Of a stretch of 38,619 nt of DNA, positions 17,304 to 25,985 are shown piece by piece. The translations under genes and the position numbers were made by a program. The DNA is taken from contig DXMG01000019.1 of assembly GCA_019414325.1 (NCBI GenBank), forward strand, positions 1 through 38,619, in the 5' to 3' direction. Source of the stretch: Collinsella sp. (lineage in GTDB: Bacteria; Actinomycetota; Coriobacteriia; Coriobacteriales; Coriobacteriaceae). Numbering within the stretch: the first letter of the stretch is position 1; every line of letters begins with the position of its first letter. The notes beneath the pieces were generated by a model, which saw only the letters and a list, made by a program, of their open reading frames with translations, searched no databases and was not told the DNA's origin.

Positions 17304-17873
17304 GTGAGCGCTCAGGATTCCAAGCTCTTTGTGATTTCTGGACCGTCAGGCGCAGGCAAGGGTACGCTCGTCACTCGTGTGCGCGAGCGCCGCTCGAACC
17401 TGGGCCTGACGGTTTCGGCTACCACGCGAGCACCACGCAAAGGTGAGGTCGACGGCGTCAACTACTTTTTTCTGACGCGCGAGGAGTTCGACCGCCGCGT
17501 GGCAAACGGTGAGTTTGTTGAGTGGGCCGAGGTCCACGGTAACTGCTACGGCACGTTGGTGAGCGAGGTCCAGTCCAAGCTCGCCTCTGGTTCGTCTCTC
17601 ATCTTGGAGATCGATGTCCAGGGTGCCCTGCAGGTGAAGGAGCGTTTCCCCGAGGCCGTGCTGATCTTTATCAAGCCACCTTCGCTCGAGGTGCTTCGCG
17701 AGCGTCTAGTCGGTCGCGGTACCGAGACGCCCGAGACGATTGAGCTGCGTATGGCAAACGCCGCCGATGAGCTTGCCCTTGCCGACCGCTACGACGACGT
17801 CGTGGTGAATGACGATCTCGACCGCGCGACCGATGAGCTCGTTCGCGTTCTCGATATGCATGAAAGGATCTGA
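17304..17873 (+). CDS. gmk: Guanylate kinase
   Basis: 189 residues from a GTG that directly follows the mihF stop; no strong ribosome site is visible, so translation is probably coupled. It phosphorylates GMP to GDP. The P-loop GPSGAGKG is at residues 13-20; STTRAPRKGEVDGVNYFF is the GMP-binding region; ILEIDVQGALQVK is the conserved third motif. Family length is normal. Sits between mihF and rpoZ as in other actinobacteria. Confidence 0.96.
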   Translation: MSAQDSKLFVISGPSGAGKGTLVTRVRERRSNLGLTVSATTRAPRKGEVDGVNYFFLTREEFDRRVANGEFVEWAEVHGNCYGTLVSEVQSKLASGSSLILEIDVQGALQVKERFPEAVLIFIKPPSLEVLRERLVGRGTETPETIELRMANAADELALADRYDDVVVNDDLDRATDELVRVLDMHERI

Positions 17874-17878
17874 GGTCC

Positions 17879-18160
17879 GTGTCCGTTGTAAAGCCTTGCA
17901 TTGACGATCTTCTGGAGAAGACCGATCACAACCGCTTCCTGCTCGCTTCGCTTGCCTCCAAGCGCGCCTGCGACATCAATAGCATGTTGCGTGGCCAGCA
18001 CAACCGCGTGCTTGCCGTCCAGGATGTCGATGACATCACCATCGGGCTTTCCGGTGCCGATACCATTTCGATGGCTATGGATGAGATTGTCGACGGCGAC
18101 ATCTCTTACGACGAGGCCCGTTATGAGAAGGCGCTCGGCCACAAGGTTGCTGAAGCCTAA
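17879..18160 (+). CDS. rpoZ: RNA polymerase omega subunit
   Basis: 93 residues from GTG at 17879, five bases after gmk, with AAAGGATCTGAGG upstream. The N-terminal block KPCIDDLLEKTDHNRFLLASLASKRA with the following INSML is the conserved omega core that clamps the beta-prime C-terminus; the rest is an acidic tail with ALGHKVAEA. The gmk-rpoZ pair is near universal. It ends directly against the thiI start. Confidence 0.92.
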   Translation: MSVVKPCIDDLLEKTDHNRFLLASLASKRACDINSMLRGQHNRVLAVQDVDDITIGLSGADTISMAMDEIVDGDISYDEARYEKALGHKVAEA

Positions 18161-19405
18161 ATGGCGGCTCGCGTCTGCCTGGTCCACTATCACGAGGTTG
18201 GACTGAAGGGTAAGAACCGCGCACATTTTGAGCATATCCTCATGGATAACATCAAGGCGGCCTTGGCCGCCTTTTCCGTGAATGCCGTGTCTCGAATTTC
18301 CGGTTATATCCTCGTGACCTTTAACGAGCATCAGGCCGACGAGGCGGCGCGTGTCATTCGCACCGTTCCCGGCGTTGCTCGTGTGTCTTTGGCGTATCAC
18401 ACCAACCGCGACCCGCAGGAGTACTGCGCCGCCGCCGTGAAGGCGCTGCACGAGTTTGGTTCCTTCGATTCGTTTAAGGTGCACGCCAAGCGCTCCAATA
18501 CTGACTATGGGCTCACCTCGATTGACATCAATCGTCAGGTGGGCGAGGTGTTGTGCGAGGCGTTTCCTGATAAAAAGGTTCAGATGCACGATCCTGACGC
18601 TATGGTGCACGTACTGGTGGTCCAGGGTAGCGTCTACGTGTATGCGCGCTCCGAGCGCGGTGTGGGCGGTCTGCCGGTGGGTTCTGCCGGCAAGGTCGTG
18701 ACGCTGCTGTCGTCGGGTATCGATTCTCCGGTGGCGACCTGGATGCTCGCGCGTCGCGGCGCGGTGTGCGTGCCGGTACATTTCTCCGGTCGTCCGCAGA
18801 CGCCCGATACGAGCGAGTATTTGGTGCAGGACATCATCCGTGCGCTTGAGCCGGGTGTCCAGATCGGCCGCCTGTACGTGGTGCCTTTTGGTGACTGCCA
18901 GCGTGAGATTTCGGTCACCTGTCCCAGCAACCTGCGCGTGATCATGTATCGCCGTATTATGTATTCGGTTGCCGAGCGCATTGCGCACATCGAGGGCGCC
19001 AAGGCCATCGTGACGGGCGAATCGCTTGGGCAGGTTGCCTCCCAAACGCTTGAGAATATCATGGCCGTCAACGAGGCCGTGAAGATCCCCGTGTTCCGTC
19101 CTCTCATCGGTTCGGACAAGCAGGAGATCATTGCGCGTGCCGAGGAGATCGGTACGTTCGATATCTCGACTGAGGCCGCTCCCGACTGCTGCACGCTGTT
19201 TATGCCGCGCCGTCCCGAGACGCACGCCAAACTCGATGCCGTGCATGAGGCCTGGGAGTTGTTCGATCACGAGGAGATGATCGAGCGCCTGCTCAAGCAG
19301 ACCGAGTATATCGACTTCGAGAGCAATACGTATAAGGCCCCTAAGACCTTAAAACGCAAACATTCGGAGCTTGCTCCGCGTGAGATTTACCAAGATCACG
19401 AGTAA
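18161..19405 (+). CDS. thiI: tRNA 4-thiouridine synthase / thiamine sulfur carrier enzyme ThiI
   Basis: 414 residues; the ATG directly follows the rpoZ stop. The N-terminal ferredoxin-like and THUMP domains (to about 165) bind tRNA. The PP-loop SSGIDSPVA at 184-192 activates the uridine with ATP; the EAAPDCCTLFMP stretch holds Cys343/Cys344, of which Cys344 corresponds to the essential E. coli Cys344. There is no C-terminal rhodanese domain, as in most Gram-positive ThiI, so sulfur must come directly from a cysteine desulfurase, not encoded here. Location after rpoZ is unusual; coaBC is common in that place. Confidence 0.94.
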   Translation: MAARVCLVHYHEVGLKGKNRAHFEHILMDNIKAALAAFSVNAVSRISGYILVTFNEHQADEAARVIRTVPGVARVSLAYHTNRDPQEYCAAAVKALHEFGSFDSFKVHAKRSNTDYGLTSIDINRQVGEVLCEAFPDKKVQMHDPDAMVHVLVVQGSVYVYARSERGVGGLPVGSAGKVVTLLSSGIDSPVATWMLARRGAVCVPVHFSGRPQTPDTSEYLVQDIIRALEPGVQIGRLYVVPFGDCQREISVTCPSNLRVIMYRRIMYSVAERIAHIEGAKAIVTGESLGQVASQTLENIMAVNEAVKIPVFRPLIGSDKQEIIARAEEIGTFDISTEAAPDCCTLFMPRRPETHAKLDAVHEAWELFDHEEMIERLLKQTEYIDFESNTYKAPKTLKRKHSELAPREIYQDHE

Positions 19406-19415
19406 TTTTGTGCAT

Positions 19416-19448
19416 AGACCGACGATGCGCCTGCATCGTCGGTCTTTT
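19416..19448 (+). terminator. Rho-independent terminator after thiI
   Basis: A perfect 13-bp stem (19416-19428 with 19433-19445) around GCCT ends in TCTTTTGC. It closes the mihF-gmk-rpoZ-thiI unit 10 bases after the thiI stop. Confidence 0.85.
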
Positions 19449-19618
19449 GCTATCTGGGCATTTTGCGGCTAAGTGTTCATTTGCTGACGTGTGCCTGAAT
19501 AAATGGACAGATTTGTGCAAGGTTTTGGTCGGTTTTTGGTTTGACCGCTAAAACCGGTTTTGGAGCGTGGCTGTTGCAGGGCTCCTTTCCTGACACGATG
19601 GTGTTGGGAGGTTTTGCT
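19449..19618 (+). promoter_or_regulatory. comEA upstream region with a 12-bp palindrome
   Basis: No gene is seen. The perfect palindrome AAAACCGGTTTT lies at 19550-19561, preceded by TTGACC at 19541-19546 and by two TTGG-rich repeats, GGTTTTGGTC and GGTTTTTGGT, at 19521-19540. The palindrome is a candidate operator for competence genes. No clear -10 could be assigned. Confidence 0.35.
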
Positions 19619-20332
19619 ATGGCGCAGCGCGAACAACACGAACGGGTCAAACGGATGGACCGCTTGGCGGACAAGCTGCTCGGTCATAAGGCAGTGGTGA
19701 TGGCGATACTGGTCGTCATTGCGATGGCGAGCGGCTTGGCGATGGCGAACCTTGGCGGCGGTGCCGGTGGTGTGTCGTTTGAGCGCACTGACGGTACGGG
19801 CTCGTTGGTGGAGCCGGGATCCGGTGATGCCTCGAGCGGAAAGACATCCGAAGGTTCTTCGACTAAGGCTTCTGCCGCGGCAGAGGTCTATGTCGATGTC
19901 GATGGCGCCGTTGTGTCGCCCGGTGTATATCGCCTCAAGGATGGCGCGCGGGTGGCTCAGGCGATTGATGCCGCCGGCGGGCTGGCGCCCGAGGCAGACG
20001 TTACGGGGCTCAATCGGGCATCTAAGGTCGTCGATGGACAGAAGATTCACGTTCCAACGGTAGGGGAGCAGCAGGCGTCCATTGCGGAAGCCGGTGTTGT
20101 TGGTGGGGCTTCCGCATCATCGGGTGTGAGTGGCGCAACAGGCCTAGTAAATATCAATACGGCAAGCGCGGCAGAGCTACAGACGCTCTCGGGCATCGGT
20201 CCCTCCATGGCCCAGTCGATTATCGATGAGCGGACAAAGAACGGTGCTTTTGCTTCGGTTGACGATCTGATGCGTGTGTCGGGAATCGGCGAGAAGAAGC
20301 TTGCCAAAATCAAAGATTGCATCTGCGTATGA
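19619..20332 (+). CDS. comEA: Competence protein ComEA (DNA receptor)
   Basis: 237 residues from ATG at 19619 with GGGAGGT upstream; earlier in-frame starts at 19541 and 19598 lack such a site. Domains in order: a short cytoplasmic basic segment, one membrane helix at about 25-44, a Ser/Gly/Glu-rich linker, an SLBB domain at about 88-147 (VYVDVDGAVVSPGVYRL) and a C-terminal double helix-hairpin-helix at about 176-236 with the LSGIGPSMAQSII and VSGIGEKKLAKI hairpins that bind double-stranded DNA. It hands transforming DNA to ComEC. The stop overlaps the comEC ATG by four bases. Confidence 0.95.
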   Translation: MAQREQHERVKRMDRLADKLLGHKAVVMAILVVIAMASGLAMANLGGGAGGVSFERTDGTGSLVEPGSGDASSGKTSEGSSTKASAAAEVYVDVDGAVVSPGVYRLKDGARVAQAIDAAGGLAPEADVTGLNRASKVVDGQKIHVPTVGEQQASIAEAGVVGGASASSGVSGATGLVNINTASAAELQTLSGIGPSMAQSIIDERTKNGAFASVDDLMRVSGIGEKKLAKIKDCICV

Positions 20333-22632
20333 GTGCGACCGAGCGCGAGCATGTGATGCCTCCGCGGCCCCTGATGCCGTGGACGATGGCCCTGTGTGCC
20401 GGCATGTGCATGAGCTGCGCCTTGGTGCTCAACGTGACCGCTGATGCGCTGCTGAGGGAGCAGGCGCCGGCGGTCGGGCCGCTATGGGCCATTCCCGTCG
20501 CGGCGGCGGTATTCGTTGTGCTGGCTCAATCTTGTGCGCGGCTTGCCCCTTGGAAGCGGTGGCTGTATGCCGCGTCCGTCGGTCTCGTGGCGGGAGCGGT
20601 CGTCTCGGCGTGGTGGGCTGTGGGCGCGCTAAGCGCCTCGAAGGCGCTCGACGCTCGAGCGGCAAGCAGCCTCGAGTTTGTCGTGCAGGGTGATCCATCC
20701 ATAAACGACGACGTGTATTCCTATACCTGCGAGGCACGCGCGGACGGCAAGAACTTGGCAACGGTTCGCCTATCGTGTGACCGCGAGCTCAGGGTCGGGG
20801 CGCACATGCGTGTTATCGGTCGCGTTTCACGTTTTGAGAACGATGCGTATGGACGATCGCGCGTGCTCCGAGGCGAGGTGCGCAAGGTTAAAGTCGTTCG
20901 GATTGTGTCGGCCGATGAGGGCTCTCCGGGACCGCTGCTTCGGCTGCGAAATGGGCTGCTTGCGTCCATCGCGCCTGCGACCGACCCGGCGCGTGAACTC
21001 ATAGCCGGTGTCGTCTGCGGTCGTTCGGCCGAACTGCGTGCCCAGCCGGCGGGCGACTGGTTTTCGGTGACGGGAACGGCGCATCTTATAGCCGTCTCCG
21101 GCAGCCATTTGGCTATCGTGGGATTTGTAATCGAGGGTGTATTGCAAAAGACTCGCTGCTCACGTGGTGTTCAGCGGGCGATAATGGCGATGGCGCTTGT
21201 GGGCTACACTGCCTTTACGGGCGCGTCTCCCTCGGCCGTGCGCGCGTGCTGCATGGTGTTCGCGACGCTTGTCGTAAACGGCGCGGGGCGTCGCCGGCAC
21301 GGCGCATCGGCACTCTTCGTAACCATGTCCATCTTTGTGCTACTGCGGCCGACGGTGCTGTTCGAGATGGGCTTTCAGCTCTCGTGTGCCAGCGTCTTAG
21401 CCATTCTGTGCTTTTGCCCCTATGCGACCTACGCTTTGGGTGAGCTGGGTGTGCCATCGGGCGTTGCCAACATACTTTCCGTCACGCTGTGCTCGCAACT
21501 GGCAACACTTCCCATTACCATTCCTGCCTTCGGTACGTTCTCGCTCATTGCTCCGCTGGCAAATGCAGTCATCGGTCCGGTGGTGAGCGTACTGCTTGCT
21601 GTGTCGATCGTGCTGGTTCCCTTTTCGCTCGTGGAACCGTTGCGGATTTGGGCGCTCGTTGTGCCCATGGTTGCCGCCCGTTGCGCACTGTTCTTCGAGC
21701 AGCTGTTTGCCGCCGTGCCTGGTGCATCTGTGAGTGTGCCGCCCGATAGCATGTGGATTTACCTAGTGCCGTGTTTGCTGGCGGTTCTGTTGGTCTGGTG
21801 GCCGCGTCCCCGTGCACGTCCTATGGCGGTGGGGCTTTCATGTCTGGTGCTCTTGGCTGCGATTCCGTACGTCTACTGGGATCGATTCGCTCCGCCTTCG
21901 GTGACGGTGCTCGATGTGGGCCAGGCGGATGCGATTCTTATCCGCCAGGGCGACGCATTAGCACTCGTCGACTGCGGGCTCGATGAGCGCGTGGTAGCGG
22001 CGTTGGTTCGCAATAACGTGCACCATATCGATGCCGTCTTTGTGACGCATTGGGATGAGGATCACTGGGGTGGTCTACCTGCCGTGCTCGAACAGTTTTC
22101 GGTCGGAACGATTGCCGTGGCGGCGGATGCGTTGGAGGATGCTCCTGCCGAGGTATTGAATCGACCTGGCGTTGAGTATCGGCAGGTGCGCCGTGGGGAT
22201 ACGGTCGACATCGGCTCATTTTGTGCCCGCGTGATGTGGCCGTTCGAGTCCGTAGATGGCGAGGGAAATGAGGACTCGCTTGTCCTGCTACTCTCTTATG
22301 TTCAGGAAGGCAAGAGCCTGCGTATGCTCCTCACTGGTGATGCCGAGCTCGACCAAGAACGGGAATTCGTGCAGGAGGTGGGGGATATCGATGTCCTTAA
22401 ACTTGGGCATCACGGCTCCAAGGTTTCAGTCGATGGTGAGTTGCTGGATGTCCTGAGACCCGAGCTTTCCCTCGCGAGCGCCGGCAAGGGGAATCGATAC
22501 GGTCATCCGTCGGATGCCTGCATCGATGCCGTTCAGGAAGCGGGCGGTGCGTTCGCATGCACCATCGAACACGGTGATATCACCATCAGCCCGACCGCAA
22601 AGGGCTTTGCGATGCGATGCCAGCGACCGTGA
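20329..22632 (+). CDS. comEC: Competence protein ComEC/Rec2 (DNA uptake channel)
   Basis: 767 residues from ATG at 20329, overlapping comEA by four bases; a TTG at 20317 is an alternative. The N-terminal third has membrane helices and a soluble DUF4131-like region; the Competence domain in the middle contains the multi-helix channel with AVSGSHLAIVGFV; the C-terminal ~230 residues are a metallo-beta-lactamase-fold domain starting VTVLDVGQADAILI with the metal motif H574-W-D-E-D-H579 and LGHHGSKVS. It carries single-stranded DNA across the membrane and may degrade the other strand. All main domains are complete, so transformation may be possible if the pilus genes exist elsewhere. Confidence 0.94.
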   Translation: MSATEREHVMPPRPLMPWTMALCAGMCMSCALVLNVTADALLREQAPAVGPLWAIPVAAAVFVVLAQSCARLAPWKRWLYAASVGLVAGAVVSAWWAVGALSASKALDARAASSLEFVVQGDPSINDDVYSYTCEARADGKNLATVRLSCDRELRVGAHMRVIGRVSRFENDAYGRSRVLRGEVRKVKVVRIVSADEGSPGPLLRLRNGLLASIAPATDPARELIAGVVCGRSAELRAQPAGDWFSVTGTAHLIAVSGSHLAIVGFVIEGVLQKTRCSRGVQRAIMAMALVGYTAFTGASPSAVRACCMVFATLVVNGAGRRRHGASALFVTMSIFVLLRPTVLFEMGFQLSCASVLAILCFCPYATYALGELGVPSGVANILSVTLCSQLATLPITIPAFGTFSLIAPLANAVIGPVVSVLLAVSIVLVPFSLVEPLRIWALVVPMVAARCALFFEQLFAAVPGASVSVPPDSMWIYLVPCLLAVLLVWWPRPRARPMAVGLSCLVLLAAIPYVYWDRFAPPSVTVLDVGQADAILIRQGDALALVDCGLDERVVAALVRNNVHHIDAVFVTHWDEDHWGGLPAVLEQFSVGTIAVAADALEDAPAEVLNRPGVEYRQVRRGDTVDIGSFCARVMWPFESVDGEGNEDSLVLLLSYVQEGKSLRMLLTGDAELDQEREFVQEVGDIDVLKLGHHGSKVSVDGELLDVLRPELSLASAGKGNRYGHPSDACIDAVQEAGGAFACTIEHGDITISPTAKGFAMRCQRP

Positions 22633-22664
22633 CGACGTCGATGGCGTGTGGTGGGCCCCTGGGC

Positions 22665-22670
22665 TAGAAT
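22665..22670 (+). promoter_or_regulatory. Candidate -10 of holA
   Basis: TAGAAT in GGGCTAGAATGGC lies in the gap after comEC; it resembles GGGTAGAAT before the dnaJ-like gene. No good -35 at 22642-22647. Confidence 0.35.
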
Positions 22671-22710
22671 GGCACGGAACGAATACGAAGGCCTGCGGGA
22701 GGGGAGCGTA

Positions 22711-23673
22711 ATGTCCGAAACCGGTCTGCTGCCGGCATATCTGATCGTCGGTACCGACGGCGTCAAGCGCGATCACGCCGTCTCGCGTATGAAGGCGCGT
22801 CTGGAAAAGTCGGGAATGGTCGAGTTCAACCTCGACGAGCGCGACATGACCAAGGACCCCGATATCGAGTCCATTATCGGATCGCTTAACACCTTTCCGA
22901 TGGGCAGCGAGTTTCGCTTGGTAATCCTTGATGGCTGCTCAAAGCTCGCTAAGGCGGTCTCGGAGCCGCTTGTCGACTATCTGGCGAGTCCCAGCCCCAC
23001 GACGGTCTGCCTCATCATCGCCGACTCGCTTGCCAAGAACACGCGCCTGTATAAGGCGATCGCCAAAATCGACAAGAAGGCCGTGATCGATTGCTCCGGC
23101 ACCAAGCGCTGGGAGTTACCGCGCCGCGTGCAACAGATGGCGACGCAGCACGGCAAGTCGATCTCGACGGCGGCCGCCGAGGAGCTCGTCTCGCGTTCGG
23201 GTGAAAACACTCGCATGCTCGATAACGACTTGGCTAAGCTTGCCCAGATGGTCGAGGCGCCCCAGATTGAGCTTGCCGACGTTGAGCGCTGGATTGTACG
23301 TACGGCCGAGGTTCAACCCTGGGACTTTCTCAATGCGGTCTCGGCCCGTGACATGCGCCGTTCGCTCGAGCTCTTCAATCTAATGCCCGCCAAGAGCTAC
23401 GTGTGGACGTACACATTGCTGTGCGGCCGCATTCGCGAGCTTATCGTTGCCAAGGCGCTCGATGCGCGCGGACAGGGTCGTGAGCTGGCCGCAACGCTCA
23501 AACTCCAGTCCTGGCAGGTCAAGAATCACCTGACCTGGGCACGTCGCTTTTCGATGGCAGAGCTCGTCGCAGCGCTCGAGGGTGCCGTTGATGTGGAGCT
23601 CGCGCTCAAGGGTTCGGCCGATTCTCAGACCGCGCTTTTGCTCTGGATTACGAACATCTTGAGAAAATCGTGA
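22711..23673 (+). CDS. holA: DNA polymerase III delta subunit
   Basis: 320 residues from ATG at 22711 with GGGAGGGGAG upstream; the longer frame from 22648 has no comparable site. The delta subunit opens the beta clamp within the clamp loader. The N-terminal AAA+-like domain starts LLPAYLIVGTDGVKRDHAV, followed by the FNLDERDM and LNTFPMGSEFRLVIL stretches, which fit the family, and a C-terminal helical collar with the SAxDxRRSLELF-like ARDMRRSLELFNLM and SWQVKNHLTWARRFS. Sequence identity in this family is low, but the position between comEC and rpsT is the conserved one. Confidence 0.92.
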   Translation: MSETGLLPAYLIVGTDGVKRDHAVSRMKARLEKSGMVEFNLDERDMTKDPDIESIIGSLNTFPMGSEFRLVILDGCSKLAKAVSEPLVDYLASPSPTTVCLIIADSLAKNTRLYKAIAKIDKKAVIDCSGTKRWELPRRVQQMATQHGKSISTAAAEELVSRSGENTRMLDNDLAKLAQMVEAPQIELADVERWIVRTAEVQPWDFLNAVSARDMRRSLELFNLMPAKSYVWTYTLLCGRIRELIVAKALDARGQGRELAATLKLQSWQVKNHLTWARRFSMAELVAALEGAVDVELALKGSADSQTALLLWITNILRKS

Positions 23674-23722
23674 TGATACCTGCCTATTTGACAAATTCGT
23701 TCTATCCCTTTGAGGGGGAGCG

Positions 23723-23731
23723 TGCTATAGT
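23723..23731 (+). promoter_or_regulatory. Candidate extended -10 promoter of rpsT
   Basis: TGCTATAGT, identical to the rpmB promoter element at 11035-11043. A TTGACA at 23688-23693 is 32 bases upstream, too far to be its -35. Start near 23738, leaving a ~70-nt leader. Confidence 0.5.
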
Positions 23732-23741
23732 AGGCGCTTGC

Positions 23742-23779
23742 ATGACCTCACCGTGTCTCAGAGGTGTCATACATTTTTT
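23742..23779 (+). promoter_or_regulatory. Hairpin plus U-run in the rpsT leader
   Basis: ATGACCTC at 23742-23749 pairs with GAGGTGTCAT at 23761-23770 (8 bp, 2-base bulge), followed within four bases by six Ts at 23774-23779 and then the ribosome site AAAGGAACT. It could be an attenuator, or a protein-binding site for S20 autoregulation. Confidence 0.45.
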
Positions 23780-23806
23780 GCAAGGAACTCGAAAGGAACT
23801 CCAGAA

Positions 23807-24073
23807 GTGGCAAACATCAAGTCTCAGAAGAAGCGTATCCGCACCAATGAGGCAGCTCGCATGCGTAACAAGGCTGTCAAGTCCGAGCTCAAGACGCTGA
23901 CCAAGCACGTCCAGTCCGCCGTCGCCGAGGGCGACGCCGAGAAGGCCCAGGCTGCCCTCAAGACCGTCACCAAGCGTCTCGACATGGCTGCCGCCAAGCA
24001 TGTTATCCACAAGAACCAGGCTTCCAACCGCAAGTCCGGTCTTGCCAAGCTCGTGAACAGCATCAACGCTTAA
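23807..24073 (+). CDS. rpsT: 30S ribosomal protein S20
   Basis: 88 residues from GTG at 23807, with AAAGGA correctly spaced; the upstream frame from 23738 would add 23 unrelated residues. The basic three-helix S20 pattern is clear: ANIKSQKKRIRTNEAARMRN at the start, a central VKSELKTLTKHV helix, and HVIHKNQASNRKSGLAKLV near the end. It binds the 5' domain of 16S rRNA. Position between holA and lepA is conserved in Gram-positive bacteria. Confidence 0.97.
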   Translation: MANIKSQKKRIRTNEAARMRNKAVKSELKTLTKHVQSAVAEGDAEKAQAALKTVTKRLDMAAAKHVIHKNQASNRKSGLAKLVNSINA

Positions 24074-24107
24074 GTTGTAAATTTCACACCACACAGATTA
24101 CGCGCAT

Positions 24108-24144
24108 AAATGGAGCCTGTTTTATGGAACAGGCTCCATTTTTT
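24108..24144 (+). terminator. Rho-independent terminator of rpsT
   Basis: A perfect 14-bp stem (24108-24121 with 24128-24141) around TTATGG merges into a run of six Ts (24139-24144). Its end lies only 13 bases before the lepA -10, so lepA needs its own promoter. Confidence 0.92.
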
Positions 24145-24156
24145 GTACCGCTCGGG

Positions 24157-24162
24157 TAAGAT
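24157..24162 (+). promoter_or_regulatory. -10 element of a probably leaderless lepA transcript
   Basis: TAAGAT is followed by seven bases and then the lepA ATG at 24170, the distance at which transcription normally starts. No Shine-Dalgarno bases occur in 24145-24169. The preceding CCGCTCGGGTA is shared with the dnaJ-like gene promoter. Confidence 0.5.
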
Positions 24163-24169
24163 AGTCCGC

Positions 24170-25981
24170 ATGAATACTTCAATTGACATTTCCCACATCC
24201 GCAACTTCTCAATCGTTGCGCACATCGACCATGGCAAGTCCACGATCAGCGATCGCATCCTCGAGCTCACCCATACCGTCGACGAACGCGACATGGAGTC
24301 GCAGCTGCTCGACACCATGGATATCGAGCGCGAGCGCGGCATCACGATCAAGTCCAATGCCGTTCGCGTGTCCTATGACGCCGACGATGGCGAGACGTAT
24401 CAGTTCAATCTGATCGATACGCCGGGCCACGTGGACTTTACCTATGAGGTCTCGCGCTCGCTGGCAGCCTGTGAGGGCGCGGTGCTCGTTGTCGACGCCA
24501 CACAGGGCGTCGAGGCACAGACCGTCTCCAACGCGACGCTTGCCATGAACGCCAATCTGGACATTGTGCCGGCCATCAACAAGATCGACCTGCCCTCGGC
24601 TCATCCCGACGAGGTTAAGACCGAGATCGAGGATGACCTGGCGATCCCTGCCGACGATGCCGTATGCGTATCGGGCAAGACCGGCGAGGGCATTCACGAT
24701 CTGCTGGAGTCTATTGTCTTTTTGATCTCGCCGCCCAAGGGCGATGCAAACGCGCCGCTCAAAGCGCTCATCCTGGACTCGTATTTCGATGAGTACCGCG
24801 GCGTCGTTGCCACGGTCCGTGTCTTTGACGGCTCCATCAAGAAGGGCGATACCCTGCGCATGATGCAGGCAAAGGGCGACTTTTTGGTCGATGGCGTGGG
24901 AGTCAAGCGTCCCGCCGAGACCCCGGTCGATGCGCTGACGGTCGGCGAGGTGGGCTACGTGGTCACGGGTCTGAAGGACCCCGAGGCCGTTCGCGTGGGC
25001 GATACCCTTACGTGGGCGTCGAACCCCTGCCCCGAGCCGCTTCCCGGTTACCGCGAGGCCAAGCCCATGGTCTATACGGGCCTGTTCCCGATCGATAACA
25101 AGGACTACGAGAACCTGCGTGACGCACTCGATAAGCTCCACGTTAACGACCCCTCGTTGGTGTGGGAGCCCGAGACGTCCGTGGCGCTCGGCTTTGGCTT
25201 CCGCGTGGGCTTCCTGGGTCTGCTGCACATGGAAGTCGTCAAGGAACGCCTGGAGCGCGAGTTCAACCTGGACCTCATTGCCACGAGTCCCTCGGTCGAC
25301 TATCACGTCTACAAGACCGACGGCGAAATGATCGATGTCCGCAGCCCGCAGGACCTTCCCGAGGCCACGCGCATCGAGCGTATCGAGGAACCCTACCTCA
25401 AGGCAAAGATCATCTGCCCACCTGAGTACACGGGCGCCGTCATGCAGCTCGCCATCGAGCACCGCGGCGTTACGACCGACATGATCCACCTGACGAGCAA
25501 ATCGGTCGAGATGCGCTTCGATATGCCGCTTGCCGAGCTCATCTTGGACTTCTTTGACCAGCTCAAGAGCCGCACTAAGGGCTATGCCTCGCTCGACTAC
25601 GAGTTCAACGAGTATCGTCCTTCCGAGCTCGTGAAGCTCGATATCTTGCTTTCTGGCGACGAGGTGGATGCGCTGTCGTTTATCGTGCACAAGGACAAGG
25701 CCTATGGCCTGGCCCGCGGTCTGTGCGACAAGCTCAAGGAGATTATTCCGCGCCAGCTGTTCGAGGTGCCCATCCAGGGTGCTATCGGCAACAAGATCAT
25801 TGCCCGCTCCACCGTCAAGGCACGTCGCAAGGACGTGCTTGCCAAGTGCTACGGCGGCGATATCTCGCGCAAGCGCAAACTGCTCGAGAAGCAGAAAGAG
25901 GGCAAGAAGCGCATGAAGGCCATCGGCTCGGTCGAGGTCCCGCAGGAGGCGTTTATGGCTATCCTCAAGGTGGACGAGTAG
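24170..25981 (+). CDS. lepA: Elongation factor 4 (LepA), ribosome-associated GTPase
   Basis: 603 residues from ATG at 24170, which gives the normal N-terminus just before RNFSIVAHIDHGKST (G1). The longer frame starts inside the rpsT terminator and is rejected. Other GTPase motifs are DTPGHVDF (G3) and NKIDLPSA (G4). EF-G-like domains follow, and the LepA-specific C-terminal domain ends with KEIIPRQLFEVPIQGAIG and GDISRKRKLLEKQKEGKKRM. LepA acts on ribosomes during initiation/assembly and under ionic stress. The lack of a ribosome site, and a -10 element seven bases upstream, suggest a leaderless mRNA. The dusB gene follows after four bases. Confidence 0.97.
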   Translation: MNTSIDISHIRNFSIVAHIDHGKSTISDRILELTHTVDERDMESQLLDTMDIERERGITIKSNAVRVSYDADDGETYQFNLIDTPGHVDFTYEVSRSLAACEGAVLVVDATQGVEAQTVSNATLAMNANLDIVPAINKIDLPSAHPDEVKTEIEDDLAIPADDAVCVSGKTGEGIHDLLESIVFLISPPKGDANAPLKALILDSYFDEYRGVVATVRVFDGSIKKGDTLRMMQAKGDFLVDGVGVKRPAETPVDALTVGEVGYVVTGLKDPEAVRVGDTLTWASNPCPEPLPGYREAKPMVYTGLFPIDNKDYENLRDALDKLHVNDPSLVWEPETSVALGFGFRVGFLGLLHMEVVKERLEREFNLDLIATSPSVDYHVYKTDGEMIDVRSPQDLPEATRIERIEEPYLKAKIICPPEYTGAVMQLAIEHRGVTTDMIHLTSKSVEMRFDMPLAELILDFFDQLKSRTKGYASLDYEFNEYRPSELVKLDILLSGDEVDALSFIVHKDKAYGLARGLCDKLKEIIPRQLFEVPIQGAIGNKIIARSTVKARRKDVLAKCYGGDISRKRKLLEKQKEGKKRMKAIGSVEVPQEAFMAILKVDE

Positions 25982-25985
25982 ATCT

